Positions 9,704 to 17,256 of a stretch of DNA of 64,000 nucleotides are shown in pieces. Source of the DNA: an uncultured Mollicutes bacterium (lineage in GTDB: Bacteria > Bacillota_I > Bacilli_A > RFN20 > CAG-288). The notes under the pieces were generated by a model. It ran no database searches. It was given only the letters and a program-made list of their open reading frames with translations, and was not told the origin of the DNA. Numbering within the stretch: the stretch's first letter is position 1; the number at the start of each line of letters is the position of its first letter. The stretch is from NCBI GenBank assembly GCA_900539865.1, contig UQDS01000003.1, positions 62,001 through 126,000 of the forward strand, given 5' to 3'. A program made the position numbers and the translations under genes.

Positions 9704-10048
9704 TTAATCTCCGTAATCAGATCCTCGCGATTCCGGTTGAATCAATACTTTTGCTTGATCTGCCACATCCATAGCAGTTAAGAAAATCGCGTCCTCTGCA
9801 TCGACGAGAGGATTGTCTTCTTGACCGACAAAAACAACCTTGCGATTGCGTTTTACAATTTCGTCCATCGTATCTAAAAGAGTCTGATAAGACTCTGGTC
9901 TTTGCATGCGATAACCTTGTAAATAAGTATAGAATTGAGGCTCGATATAAAAAATAGATCCGTCTTCATTTTGATAACAAGTCGCAAAACGATTGCGAAG
10001 ATCAATCAATATTTGTCTATCTGCCCATTCGGTGTATTTATGTTCCAT
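9704..10048 (-). CDS. Small conserved-looking protein of unknown function
   Basis: Unrecognised 114-residue soluble acidic protein. It has no signal peptide, Cys cluster or membrane span. The first half has many aromatic residues (FYIEPQFYTYLQGYRM), followed by a helix and a VVFVGQEDNPLV strand-like element. It lies 2 bp ahead of the M6 protease gene, whose ribosome site overlaps its last codons, so it is the first gene of the operon with the two four-module proteins. An extended -10 (TGTTATAAT on the minus strand, hexamer at 10075-10080) lies 27 nt upstream of the start. Coding is supported by operon position and spacing; no function can be proposed. Confidence 0.7.
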   Translation of the reverse strand: MEHKYTEWADRQILIDLRNRFATCYQNEDGSIFYIEPQFYTYLQGYRMQRPESYQTLLDTMDEIVKRNRKVVFVGQEDNPLVDAEDAIFLTAMDVADQAKVLIQPESRGSDYGD

Positions 10049-10140
10049 AGTAAAATCTCTTTTCTGTCGTTAATATTATAACATGTTCATGAATTATTTT
10101 GTTTTGTACAATATTTAGCTTTATAAAGAGATAATTAAAA

Positions 10141-10159
10141 TTGCCTCTAAAAGAGGCAA
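10141..10159 (-). terminator. Intrinsic terminator after the sirtuin operon
   Basis: TTGCCTCT and AGAGGCAA form an 8-bp stem with a short A-rich loop. On the minus strand the stem is followed by TTTTAATTAT. It closes the cobB / cyclodeaminase-like / 10166 gene group. Confidence 0.7.
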
Positions 10160-10165
10160 TAAACT

Positions 10166-10510
10166 TTAATTTTGTCCAGCGACATAACAAGCTAACAAAG
10201 ACAACGCTTCCGAAAGATAACGATAATCATTCTTCAAAGATTCCATTTTCACTTGATCAACACACGCTAGTGCAATATCAGAACAATCCCTAAAATATTT
10301 TCTCATTTTGGGATTTAACACTTCCGTATTTTCACACTCTGTTAAAGCTTTTTTTAAGCAATCCATCTTAGACTCATAAGAAAAGTCCTCCGTAAAAGGT
10401 TTCTTTCCTTTCTGTTTGCGCTTCATCAACTTTATCGTCATTGCAATCAAAGGAGCTGCACTTGAAATAATATCGAAATCATCCGTCGTTTTTTTCTTCC
10501 AGGAAAACAT
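10166..10510 (-). CDS. Small helical protein of unknown function in sirtuin operon
   Basis: Unrecognised 114-residue protein, apparently all alpha-helical and basic in the middle (LMKRKQKGKKPF). It has no signal peptide; the segment IISSAAPLIAMTIKLM at 14-29 is amphipathic rather than a clear membrane span. Three cysteines are scattered (MDCLKKALTEC, FRDCSD). It lies 3 bp behind the cyclodeaminase-like gene and directly before a terminator, so it is the last gene of a three-gene operon led by the sirtuin. Function unknown. Confidence 0.65.
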   Translation of the reverse strand: MFSWKKKTTDDFDIISSAAPLIAMTIKLMKRKQKGKKPFTEDFSYESKMDCLKKALTECENTEVLNPKMRKYFRDCSDIALACVDQVKMESLKNDYRYLSEALSLLACYVAGQN

Positions 10511-10513
10511 ACC

Positions 10514-10975
10514 CTACTCCTTTCTTTCGCAAAGCGAAATATCATGCATCACACGTTTATAAGAAGAAGGACAGTCCTCTCTCTCTAAAAGAACACTGCT
10601 CGACTCTAATAATGTTTTGATCAGAAAAGAAAAATTCAATTCTACCAAACAATACAAATTCATTTTATTGCTAACTTTTAAGACGGAGAGAATCAGCGCC
10701 AGATGTTCAAAAAAACTCTCATATTTTTCTAAGATAGCTACCGCCCCTTCATAATCGATGTAATCATCTGTGTGCGTGGTGATATAAAAAAGTTTTGCAT
10801 CTTCTTTAGACAAATCTGCAACTTCTTCTTTTAATAAAGAAATTTCTTTGTCTAAATTCACTGTGTTTTTCAATATAATATTTAATAAATTATTTAACGA
10901 AATCAAACATGCACTACCGCAAAAATAAGGAGAATCCTCTGCGATGAGCTCTGTTAATGAAAGACTTTTTTTCAT
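10514..10975 (-). CDS. Cyclodeaminase/cyclohydrolase-like (FTCD_C, FchA) protein, diverged
   Basis: A 153-residue protein that resembles the formiminotransferase-cyclodeaminase C-terminal fold, which in active members releases ammonia from 5-formimino-THF. The opening LTELIAEDSPYFCGSACLIS lines up with the family's (efl..la..sPtpGGGsvaA) start, but the glycine triplet has become FCGSAC. The following LKEEVADLSKEDAKLFYI lines up with the conserved LIDEDaeAF helix. With the glycine-rich folate loop altered and a length below the usual ~200, catalytic activity is doubtful. It overlaps the sirtuin stop by 4 bp (ATGA), so the two are translationally coupled. Assignment is by eye; a profile search would settle it. 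Confidence 0.5.
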   Translation of the reverse strand: MKKSLSLTELIAEDSPYFCGSACLISLNNLLNIILKNTVNLDKEISLLKEEVADLSKEDAKLFYITTHTDDYIDYEGAVAILEKYESFFEHLALILSVLKVSNKMNLYCLVELNFSFLIKTLLESSSVLLEREDCPSSYKRVMHDISLCERKE

Positions 10976-11715
10976 ATGTGTAACCTCTGAAATAATTCGC
11001 CAACCTTTTGATGAATAACAATTTTAGCATGTTGATCTGCACCGCTTGGCTCTTTGTTGATCAACACCATATTATCACCTTGAAAATAATTGATAAAACC
11101 ACAGGCTGGATAAACAACAAGTGATGTCCCCGCTACAATCAGCAAATCCGCATTGCTGATTTTCATAATAGCATCCGTAATTACATTTTCATCCAACGCC
11201 TCTTCGTATAAGACAACATCTGGTTTAATAACACCGCCACAAAGAGGACATCTGGGGATGATTCCTGGACTGTCTAAAACAAATTGTGCACTGTACTGTT
11301 CGTGACAATCCATACAGTGATTTCGATGAATTGATCCGTGCAATTCTATCACTTTTTTACTCCCTGCCAATTGGTGAAGTCCGTCGATATTTTGTGTGAT
11401 GACAGCATCTAATTTTCCTGCTTTTTCCAATTTGGCCAAATATTGATGTGCAGCGTTTGGCTTCTTATCTAATAAAAGCATCTTATCCTTGTAAAACCGA
11501 AAAAACTCTTCCGGATACAAGCGAAAGAACGAATGAGAAAGAATGACTTCTGGATCGTATTGATAGTGCTGATGATAAAGCCCATCCTTGCTGCGAAAAT
11601 CGGGTATGCCAGATTCAGTAGATACTCCTGCGCCACCAAAAAAGACAATCCGGTTGTTTTTGTCGATGAGCTCTTGCAACATATTGGCATCATTTTGAAT
11701 CTCACTCATTCTCAT
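10972..11715 (-). CDS. cobB: NAD-dependent protein deacylase, sirtuin (CobB-like)
   Basis: Class III deacetylase that removes acyl groups from lysines using NAD+. The Rossmann loop GAGVSTESGIPDFR, the TQNIDGLH motif and the catalytic histidine in ELHGSIHR are intact. A four-Cys zinc site (CMDC...CPLC) is complete, and the C-terminal GTSLVVYPA binds NAD. Length ~247 residues is normal. Three ATGs lie close together at 11721, 11715 and 11709. AAGG directly abuts the first and sits about 6 nt from the second, so 11715 is chosen. It leads an operon with the cyclodeaminase-like gene and a small unknown gene. Which acyl group is removed cannot be said; the Ala-x-x-Tyr/Arg signature of desuccinylases was not seen. 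Confidence 0.95.
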   Translation of the reverse strand: MRMSEIQNDANMLQELIDKNNRIVFFGGAGVSTESGIPDFRSKDGLYHQHYQYDPEVILSHSFFRLYPEEFFRFYKDKMLLLDKKPNAAHQYLAKLEKAGKLDAVITQNIDGLHQLAGSKKVIELHGSIHRNHCMDCHEQYSAQFVLDSPGIIPRCPLCGGVIKPDVVLYEEALDENVITDAIMKISNADLLIVAGTSLVVYPACGFINYFQGDNMVLINKEPSGADQHAKIVIHQKVGELFQRLHI

Positions 11716-11751
11716 TCCCATCCTTTTTATATTATATAACTTTCATAAAAA

Positions 11752-11792
11752 AAGAGATGAACTCTTGTCTTATATGAGAGAATTCATCTCTT
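11752..11792 (-). terminator. Intrinsic terminator after the zinc-ribbon protein gene
   Basis: AAGAGATGAA pairs with TTCATCTCTT, with an inner CTCT/AGAG helix, followed on the minus strand by a run of seven T. It separates this gene from the sirtuin operon. Confidence 0.75.
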
Positions 11793-11809
11793 ACTAAATC
11801 GATAAAAAA

Positions 11810-12241
11810 TTAAATCAAATTTGCCCAATTCGCTATCAACAAGGAAGAAAACACCACGCTGAAGGAAAAACCAATAACACCGATAATAAACGCAGCTTTT
11901 GCCAATTTACTATCTTTTAAAATCTTTCTTGATCCATTGATTGCACCAAATCCAAATATGACTCCGATAAAAGCAGTCATAAAGACGAGAGAAAGAATTG
12001 CAAAGACAAAAGAAAGAACAGCGGAAGATTTTGTCGATGGATTTATGGTTGTTTTGGTGTCTTTTGGTTCAAACACCGCTTCTTCTACATGTTTATATCT
12101 AGGCGAGTACGTTGGCATCCCTTTTGCTAAATCGTAATCTTTATTTTTATTCATCGTGTTATTATCTGAGAATTTTTCACCGCAATAAGGGCAAAAAACA
12201 TCATCATCTCTCAATTCGCTACCGCACTTTCTGCAATACAT
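11810..12241 (-). CDS. Zinc-ribbon membrane protein (DUF4190-like C-terminus)
   Basis: A 143-residue protein with an N-terminal zinc ribbon (CRKCGSEL ... CPYCGEKF, residues 3-23), a Ser/Thr/Lys-rich linker, and two hydrophobic helices at about 73-95 and 110-140. The pattern AVLSFVFAILSL...GFGAINGSRKILK resembles small DUF4190-type membrane domains. The ribosome site AAAGGAG lies 6 nt from the ATG. It is flanked by terminators, so it is probably monocistronic. Family function is unknown; the ribbon suggests a regulatory or scaffold role at the membrane. Confidence 0.82.
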   Translation of the reverse strand: MYCRKCGSELRDDDVFCPYCGEKFSDNNTMNKNKDYDLAKGMPTYSPRYKHVEEAVFEPKDTKTTINPSTKSSAVLSFVFAILSLVFMTAFIGVIFGFGAINGSRKILKDSKLAKAAFIIGVIGFSFSVVFSSLLIANWANLI

Positions 12242-12362
12242 GACATTCTCCTTTAAAAGCGATTTTTCGCCTTACTTCATTATGTTATTATTTTGTTCTA
12301 AAAATGTCAAAGTAATGTTTTTCACCGCTTTTTTATGATAAAAATTCAATGTATAAAACAAA

Positions 12363-12392
12363 AAAAGAGACCTGCAAACGCAGGTCTCTTTT
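12363..12392 (-). terminator. Intrinsic terminator of the PFOR gene
   Basis: A 13-bp perfect stem (AAAAGAGACCTGC / GCAGGTCTCTTTT) with a 4-base loop, followed on the minus strand by a T-run. The T-run also lies on the other side, so it could work in both directions. Confidence 0.9.
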
Positions 12393-12408
12393 GAATGAAT
12401 AAGAGAGA

Positions 12409-15400
12409 TTACTTATCAAGTCCGCCATAACGGAGGATATCGTGATATCTTCTTTCGGCGTACTTTCTGTTCTTCTCAAAGAGTTCTTCCGCATGTTCCG
12501 GATTGACTCTAGGAAGCTGAGAATAACGAGTAGAGGTAAGTAAGAAGTCCTTGATCTTGGAGAAATCAGGCTTGCTGTACATGGTGAGCGGAGATTCACC
12601 GGATTCAGCCTTGCGCGGATCCCAAGTGTAAGTGAGGAAGTAACCGGATTCCACAGCCATCTTTTCCTGAGCGATAGCATTAGCTAAACCGCCGCGGATA
12701 CCCTGTTCCTGACAAGGAGCATAGCACATGATGAGGGAAGGTCCGTTATAAGATTCCGCCTGCTGTAAAGCCTTGATGGCATGAGCAGGGTTGGCGCCAA
12801 GAGCGATAGAGGCAACAAAGACATGGTCATAGGCCATGGCGATGAGGCCGAGGTTCTTCTTAGCAGTCTTCTTACCAGAAGCAGCAAACTTAGCGATCTG
12901 ACCAGTCTGAGAAGACTTAGAAGCCTGACCACCGGTGTTGGAATAGACTTCAGTATCGAGGACTAAGATATTGACATCGTCTTCAGAAGCGATGACGTGA
13001 TCTAAGCCGCCGTAACCGATATCATAAGCCCAACCGTCGCCGCCGACGATCCAAACAGACTTATCGAGTAAGTCGTTCTTCATCTCTAAGAGAGCTTTGA
13101 TTCCTTCGCAGGAAGAAGCTTCAATGAGGTGGAGCATCTTAGGAAGAATTTCACGGACATGTTTCTTATCCTTGATGTTAGCAACATAATCATCTAAAAC
13201 AGCTTTAAGTTCAGGTTCGACCTTATCAGCGTTGTCGAGGATGATCTGGCAGATGGACTGAAGCTTGAAGTCAGTGGCAAGTCTCATACCATAACCATAT
13301 TCGGCGTTATCTTCGAATAAGGAGTTGGCCCAAGCGATACCTTCACCGTTCTTGTTGGTAACAAACGGAGTAAGCGGTGTGGAACCATTGTAAATGGAGG
13401 AACAGCCAGTAGCGTTAGCAACGAGCATATCCGGACCAAAGAGCTGGGAAACCAAACGATAATAAGGAGTTTCACCACAGCCAGCGCAAGCGCCGGAGAC
13501 TTCCTGATACGGCTTGTAGAAAGCAACTTCCTTCAAAGTGCCAGCAGGATAGAATCCAGTCTTCGGTTCCATCGGATAAAGGACATCAGCAGCAGCTTCA
13601 TGTTCGGCCTGAGTCTTAGCATCGACCATCTTCAAAGCCTTGTGGGCTTCCATGACCGGCTTGCCGTTTGCATCCTTGATAATTTCGCCATTTTCGTCCT
13701 TCTTCGGAGTCATCTTGCCAGGGCACTGAGTGACGCATAAGGAGCAGCCGACACAGTTCATCGGAGAAACCTGGATACGGAACTTGAGTCCCTTAACAGC
13801 AGGTCCACCTAATGCCGGTAAGACATCTTCTCTTTCGTTTTCCGGAAGCTTAGCGATATCTTCGTCGTCTAATAAGAAGGCGCGAATTGTCGCGTGCGGA
13901 CAAACGAAAGCGCACTGGTTACACTGGATACAATTGGACTTATCCCAGACAGGGACACGGTCAGCAATTGCTCTCTTTTCACGGAAGGTGATATTGGATT
14001 CCATGGTGCCATCTTCCAATTCCCACTTTCTGAAAATAGAAACAGGGAGGTTGTAACCATCAAGGTTACCAATGACAGCAACATAGCTATCCCAATAATC
14101 ATCGCCAGTAAGCTGGACATTGTTGTTGATGGTGAGTTCTGCCCAAGCAGGATCAACAGCAACAGATCTAAGGCCATCTGTACCAGAGTCGATTGCCTTA
14201 TAGTTCTTTTCAACAACATCCTGACCCTTCTTTGCATAGGTCTTTGCAGCGAACTTCTTCATCCAAGCATTTGCTTCTTCATAAGGCATGATTTGCGGGT
14301 TGAGATAGAAGAAAGCAGACTGAAGAATGGTATTGGTATGACGACCCATACCGATGTTCAAAGCGATCTTGTTTGCATCGATGACAAAGAACTTAGCGTG
14401 CTTCATAGCGAGCTGTTTCTTCATACGGCTCGGCATAGCAGCGATAAGCTGTTCATCGGTCATATTGGTGTTGAGCAAGAAGGTTCCGCCGTCCTTAAGG
14501 TTGGAAAGCATATCATATTTGAAGATATAGGAATCCATAGAACAGGAGACGAAATCAGCGTTTTCAACATAATAAGTGGAATGGATAGGAGTGTGACCGA
14601 ATCTCAAGTGAGATCTGGTGACACCACCGGATTTTCTAGAGTCATAAGCGAAGTAAGCCTGAGCGTACTGGTTTGTTTCATCGCCGATGATCTTAATGGA
14701 AGACTTGTTGGCACCGACGGTACCATCAGAGCCTAAACCATAGAATAAGCAAGAGGTGTAATCGTGCGGGATGATGTAATTTTCATCAGCCGGGATAGAA
14801 AGATGAGTGACATCATCTTCAATGCCGACAGTGAAACCATTCCAAACTTTTTCCGCATCGAGGAAATCAAAGACACCCTTGATATGCTTCGGAGCAGTAT
14901 CCTTAGAAGAGACACCATAACGGCCACCGATGACCATGATGTCATTTCTGTTACCCTGCTTTAAAGCAGCGACAACATCGAGATATAACGGTTCACCATT
15001 GGAACCAGGTTCTTTTGTTCTATCGAGAACAGCAATCTTCTTGACTGTCTTAGGAAGAGAAGCCAATAAGTGCTTAACAGAGAACGGACGATAGAGGTAG
15101 ACCTTTAAGAGACCGACCTTTTCACCCTTCTTGATGAGGTCATCGACAACTTCTGTGCAAGTTTCAGTGACAGAACCCATAGCGATGATGACCTTTTCGG
15201 CCTGAGCATCACCATAGTAAACAAACGGAGCATAGCTTCTTCCGGTTGCATCAGAAAGCTTCTGGAAGTATTCGCAAGCGACATCGACAATGTTGTCGAT
15301 ATGAAGGTTCTGAGCTTCACGTCCCTGGAAAGTGATGTCGTCGTTTTCAGCGCCGCCTCTTGTGACAGCGTGGCCGTGCGGATTGAGCGCTCTCATCTTG

Positions 15401-16017
15401 AAGCTCTTAAGGGAAGCTTCATCGAGCTGGCTCTTCCACCAAGCATCATCGACAAATTCAACTCTCTGGATTTCATGAGAAGTTCTGAAACCATCAAAGA
15501 AGTGAACAACAGGGGTTGCACCCTTGATAGCAATCAAATGAGAAAGCGGAGCTAAGTCTGCAACGTCCTGAACGGACTGGGAGCAGATCATGGCAGAACC
15601 AGTTTGTCTGACTGCATAGACGTCACCGTGGTCACCAAAAATAGAGAGAGAACGGGAAGCTAAAGATCTAGCAGCACAATGTAAAACAATAGGAAGTTCC
15701 TCACCGACCCACTTGTAAATATTCGGGATCATAAGGAGTAAACCCTGAGATGCAGTGTAAGTAGTAGCTAAAGCACCACCTTGAGCAGCACCATGAACAG
15801 CGCCAGAAGCACCAGCTTCAGACTGCATTTCCATAACTTTGACAGTATCGCCAAAGAGATTCTTCATGCCCTGAGAAGCATAAACGTCAACATTTTCAGC
15901 CATAGGGGAAGAAGGGGTGATCGGGTAGATGGCTGCGACTTCGGTAAACTTATAGGAGCCTAAGGCAGCAGCAGTGTTACCGTCTACAGATTTAAATGAG
16001 AATTTCTCTTTTTCCAT
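12409..16017 (-). CDS. nifJ: Pyruvate:ferredoxin (flavodoxin) oxidoreductase, single-chain
   Basis: Oxidises pyruvate and CoA to acetyl-CoA and CO2 with transfer of electrons to ferredoxin or flavodoxin, the usual anaerobic route. All domains are in one 1202-residue chain: the pyrimidine-binding domain with EVAAIYPITPSSPMAE near the start, the CoA/gamma region, a ferredoxin domain with two clusters (CIQCNQCAFVCPH and CVGCSLCVTQCPG), and the C-terminal TPP domain with CAGCGETPY, the GDGWAYDIGYGG Mg/TPP motif and NTEVYSNTGGQ-like sequence. Length matches the family. Two in-frame ATGs occur; GGAGG abuts the first (16023) and is 6 nt from the second (16017), so 16017 is used. It is monocistronic, with its own terminator. 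The possible regulators lie in the long upstream region. Confidence 0.98.
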   Translation of the reverse strand: MEKEKFSFKSVDGNTAAALGSYKFTEVAAIYPITPSSPMAENVDVYASQGMKNLFGDTVKVMEMQSEAGASGAVHGAAQGGALATTYTASQGLLLMIPNIYKWVGEELPIVLHCAARSLASRSLSIFGDHGDVYAVRQTGSAMICSQSVQDVADLAPLSHLIAIKGATPVVHFFDGFRTSHEIQRVEFVDDAWWKSQLDEASLKSFKMRALNPHGHAVTRGGAENDDITFQGREAQNLHIDNIVDVACEYFQKLSDATGRSYAPFVYYGDAQAEKVIIAMGSVTETCTEVVDDLIKKGEKVGLLKVYLYRPFSVKHLLASLPKTVKKIAVLDRTKEPGSNGEPLYLDVVAALKQGNRNDIMVIGGRYGVSSKDTAPKHIKGVFDFLDAEKVWNGFTVGIEDDVTHLSIPADENYIIPHDYTSCLFYGLGSDGTVGANKSSIKIIGDETNQYAQAYFAYDSRKSGGVTRSHLRFGHTPIHSTYYVENADFVSCSMDSYIFKYDMLSNLKDGGTFLLNTNMTDEQLIAAMPSRMKKQLAMKHAKFFVIDANKIALNIGMGRHTNTILQSAFFYLNPQIMPYEEANAWMKKFAAKTYAKKGQDVVEKNYKAIDSGTDGLRSVAVDPAWAELTINNNVQLTGDDYWDSYVAVIGNLDGYNLPVSIFRKWELEDGTMESNITFREKRAIADRVPVWDKSNCIQCNQCAFVCPHATIRAFLLDDEDIAKLPENEREDVLPALGGPAVKGLKFRIQVSPMNCVGCSLCVTQCPGKMTPKKDENGEIIKDANGKPVMEAHKALKMVDAKTQAEHEAAADVLYPMEPKTGFYPAGTLKEVAFYKPYQEVSGACAGCGETPYYRLVSQLFGPDMLVANATGCSSIYNGSTPLTPFVTNKNGEGIAWANSLFEDNAEYGYGMRLATDFKLQSICQIILDNADKVEPELKAVLDDYVANIKDKKHVREILPKMLHLIEASSCEGIKALLEMKNDLLDKSVWIVGGDGWAYDIGYGGLDHVIASEDDVNILVLDTEVYSNTGGQASKSSQTGQIAKFAASGKKTAKKNLGLIAMAYDHVFVASIALGANPAHAIKALQQAESYNGPSLIMCYAPCQEQGIRGGLANAIAQEKMAVESGYFLTYTWDPRKAESGESPLTMYSKPDFSKIKDFLLTSTRYSQLPRVNPEHAEELFEKNRKYAERRYHDILRYGGLDK

Positions 16018-16689
16018 AAACATCCTCCAATGTAATAGATTCTCCGTCTATTATTATAGATAATTTTTCCTCATAAATAAAATAAAATATATTATTTAAT
16101 TTATATACGTAAAAATATATACATAAAATCGATAGTTTTTAATTTAATTTTGAACAATTTATTTCGGAAAATTAAAACAAATTTAACCGAGAAAGTAGTT
16201 TAAAAATAACACCTCAAAAAAGGGTAAAAAACAAAAAAACACAATAAACATTTTAAAATAAATCAATGTTTTCACTTTAAAATATCAAGACAATCTCGGT
16301 GATAATCTATATTTTTTTCACTTATGGTATCCGCCCGTTATTTTCTCGTTTTGTATCCGTTTCAAAGACTGCTGATATTCTGATAGCATACATTTTTTAC
16401 AAAAACAAAAGAATCAACAAAATAGCAAATAACAAAAAATAAACACTCGATGTTTTTTTTCTCAGGCCAATGTTTATTCACATCGCGTTTCCTGTTTTTT
16501 ATTTTCTGAAAACAAAGCAAAAAATAGTGAGCACAAAGCTGACCTTGATTCATTTACGTCACTTTACGGACAGACTTCTTTCAAATAAATAGGTAAAAAC
16601 AGGATGTTTTATGCAATTATCAACGAATAAAATCAAATTATTTGATTTTCACATTTTGAGCATAGACAAATTTATATTGTCAAAAAATG

Positions 16690-16958
16690 AATAAAAAAAT
16701 CACTCGTTCTTAGACACAACACAAAGTTTAACCCTTTTTGTAAAGCGGGAATATGTTTGCAAATGCTTTAACAATTTATCCGCCCACAAAATAAGGAAAC
16801 TGGTTTGCCAGGTTTTCCGAGTGCATTAAAATTAAAAATGGTTCTGCGTGTTTGATCGATTTCCTTTTCATCACATGCTGCAAACGCATACAATTCAATT
16901 GAAAGGATCAATCAAGTCCCAACACAAGAATCCCTTTTGCTCTGCGTATTTCTACGCT
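16690..16958 (-). ncRNA. Candidate structured RNA or long PFOR leader
   Basis: Downstream of the minus-strand promoter at 16965-16995 the transcript would begin with a perfect hairpin GCGTA-GAAA-TACGC (16944-16957, GNRA loop). A ~15-bp helix (16901-16915 with 16852-16869, one G-U pair, short bulges) follows, and then a CTGG/CCAG hairpin extended by GGAAA/TTTCC (16795-16818). The 5' side of the long helix (ATCCTTT) can also pair with AAAGGGAT just upstream, so two exclusive folds are possible. T-rich tracts lie at 16686-16700. I could not match it to 6S, tmRNA, RNase P, SRP RNA or a known riboswitch. The 3' end is a guess. Confidence 0.35.
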
Positions 16959-16964
16959 AGTACT

Positions 16965-16995
16965 ATTATAGCGAACCAAATGTAAAAGTACACAA
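16965..16995 (-). promoter_or_regulatory. Minus-strand sigma-A promoter upstream of PFOR
   Basis: A perfect -10 TATAAT (16965-16970, read on minus) with TTGTGT (16990-16995) 19 nt upstream. A shifted TGTGTA gives 18 nt. It fires toward PFOR, about 940 bases away, and would start the structured transcript at ~16958. Confidence 0.55.
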
Positions 16996-17001
16996 CTATT
17001 T

Positions 17002-17015
17002 TGTTATCGCTTACA
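17002..17015. promoter_or_regulatory. CcpA cre site match
   Basis: TGTTATCGCTTACA fits the cre consensus TGWNANCGNTNWCA at every position. It lies just upstream of the -35 of the minus-strand promoter, a location used for CcpA activation in Bacillus (ackA, pta). That is inference from position. Confidence 0.6.
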
Positions 17016-17171
17016 TTTCTGTATAAAAACCCAATAGAAGCGGTCAACCAAACAAAGAAAGCCGTTACATTTTGTGTGAAACTATCGCATTTTTTGCCTT
17101 TTTTCTAGCAACTAACGATGAAAAACTTTCTTTTTACAAATTATTAAAAACGTAAAAATGAGAGTCCAAAG

Positions 17172-17193
17172 AATTAATTAATATTAATTAATT
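17172..17193. repeat. 22-bp perfect AT palindrome beside the zntA promoter
   Basis: AATTAATTAATATTAATTAATT is a perfect palindrome ending two bases before the -35 of the zntA promoter. It could bind a dimeric regulator or simply reflect AT composition. Confidence 0.45.
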
Positions 17194-17195
17194 TC

Positions 17196-17224
17196 TTGCT
17201 TTTCAAATATGAAAATTCTATCAT
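17196..17224 (+). promoter_or_regulatory. zntA promoter
   Basis: TTGCTT (17196-17201), 17-nt spacer, TATCAT (17219-17224). It lies 32 bases before the ATG at 17257 and overlaps an upstream in-frame start at 17209, which is therefore unlikely to be used. Confidence 0.65.
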
Positions 17225-17242
17225 ATGAACGGTTTTTCATAT
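17223..17242 (+). promoter_or_regulatory. ArsR/SmtB-type metal-responsive operator
   Basis: ATATGAA-N6-TTCATAT inverted repeat directly over the expected transcription start. The core TGAA-N6-TTCA has the same half-sites and spacing as SmtB and CzrA operators, which are released by Zn2+. The regulator gene is not in this window. Confidence 0.6.
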
Positions 17243-17256
17243 ATTGGAGGTCCCCT

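Larger units (their letters stand above)
16018..17256. other. Long divergent intergenic region between PFOR and zntA
   Basis: About 1.2 kb without a convincing protein gene. The PFOR-proximal 650 bases are extremely AT-rich and hold only weak promoter-like boxes, for example TATAAT on the minus strand at 16053-16058. The 16.69-16.96 kb part is less AT-rich, has a strong minus-strand promoter and can fold. The final 250 bases hold a cre match and the zntA promoter and operators. The 63-codon minus-strand open frame at 16362-16553 has no ribosome site and looks spurious. Confidence 0.7.

Noticed and set aside
13894..14736. 280-codon open frame on the plus strand
   Set aside because: Entirely antisense to the strongly conserved PFOR gene, with no ribosome site; it reflects codon bias of the real frame.
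16362..16553. 63-codon minus-strand open frame in the PFOR upstream region
   Set aside because: No ribosome site, composition dominated by AT-rich codons, no domain; treated as noise.
16320..16790. Two copies of TATCCGCCC in the PFOR upstream region as a repeat element
   Set aside because: Only nine bases are shared, with unlike flanks; likely chance.
16690..16958. Identification of the structured region as 6S RNA, tmRNA, RNase P or SRP RNA
   Set aside because: None of the conserved core sequences of these RNAs was found by eye; left as unassigned candidate.
17209..17256. Upstream ATG of the Zn/Cd ATPase
   Set aside because: It lies between the -35 and -10 of the likely promoter and has no ribosome site; GGAGG serves the ATG at 17257.
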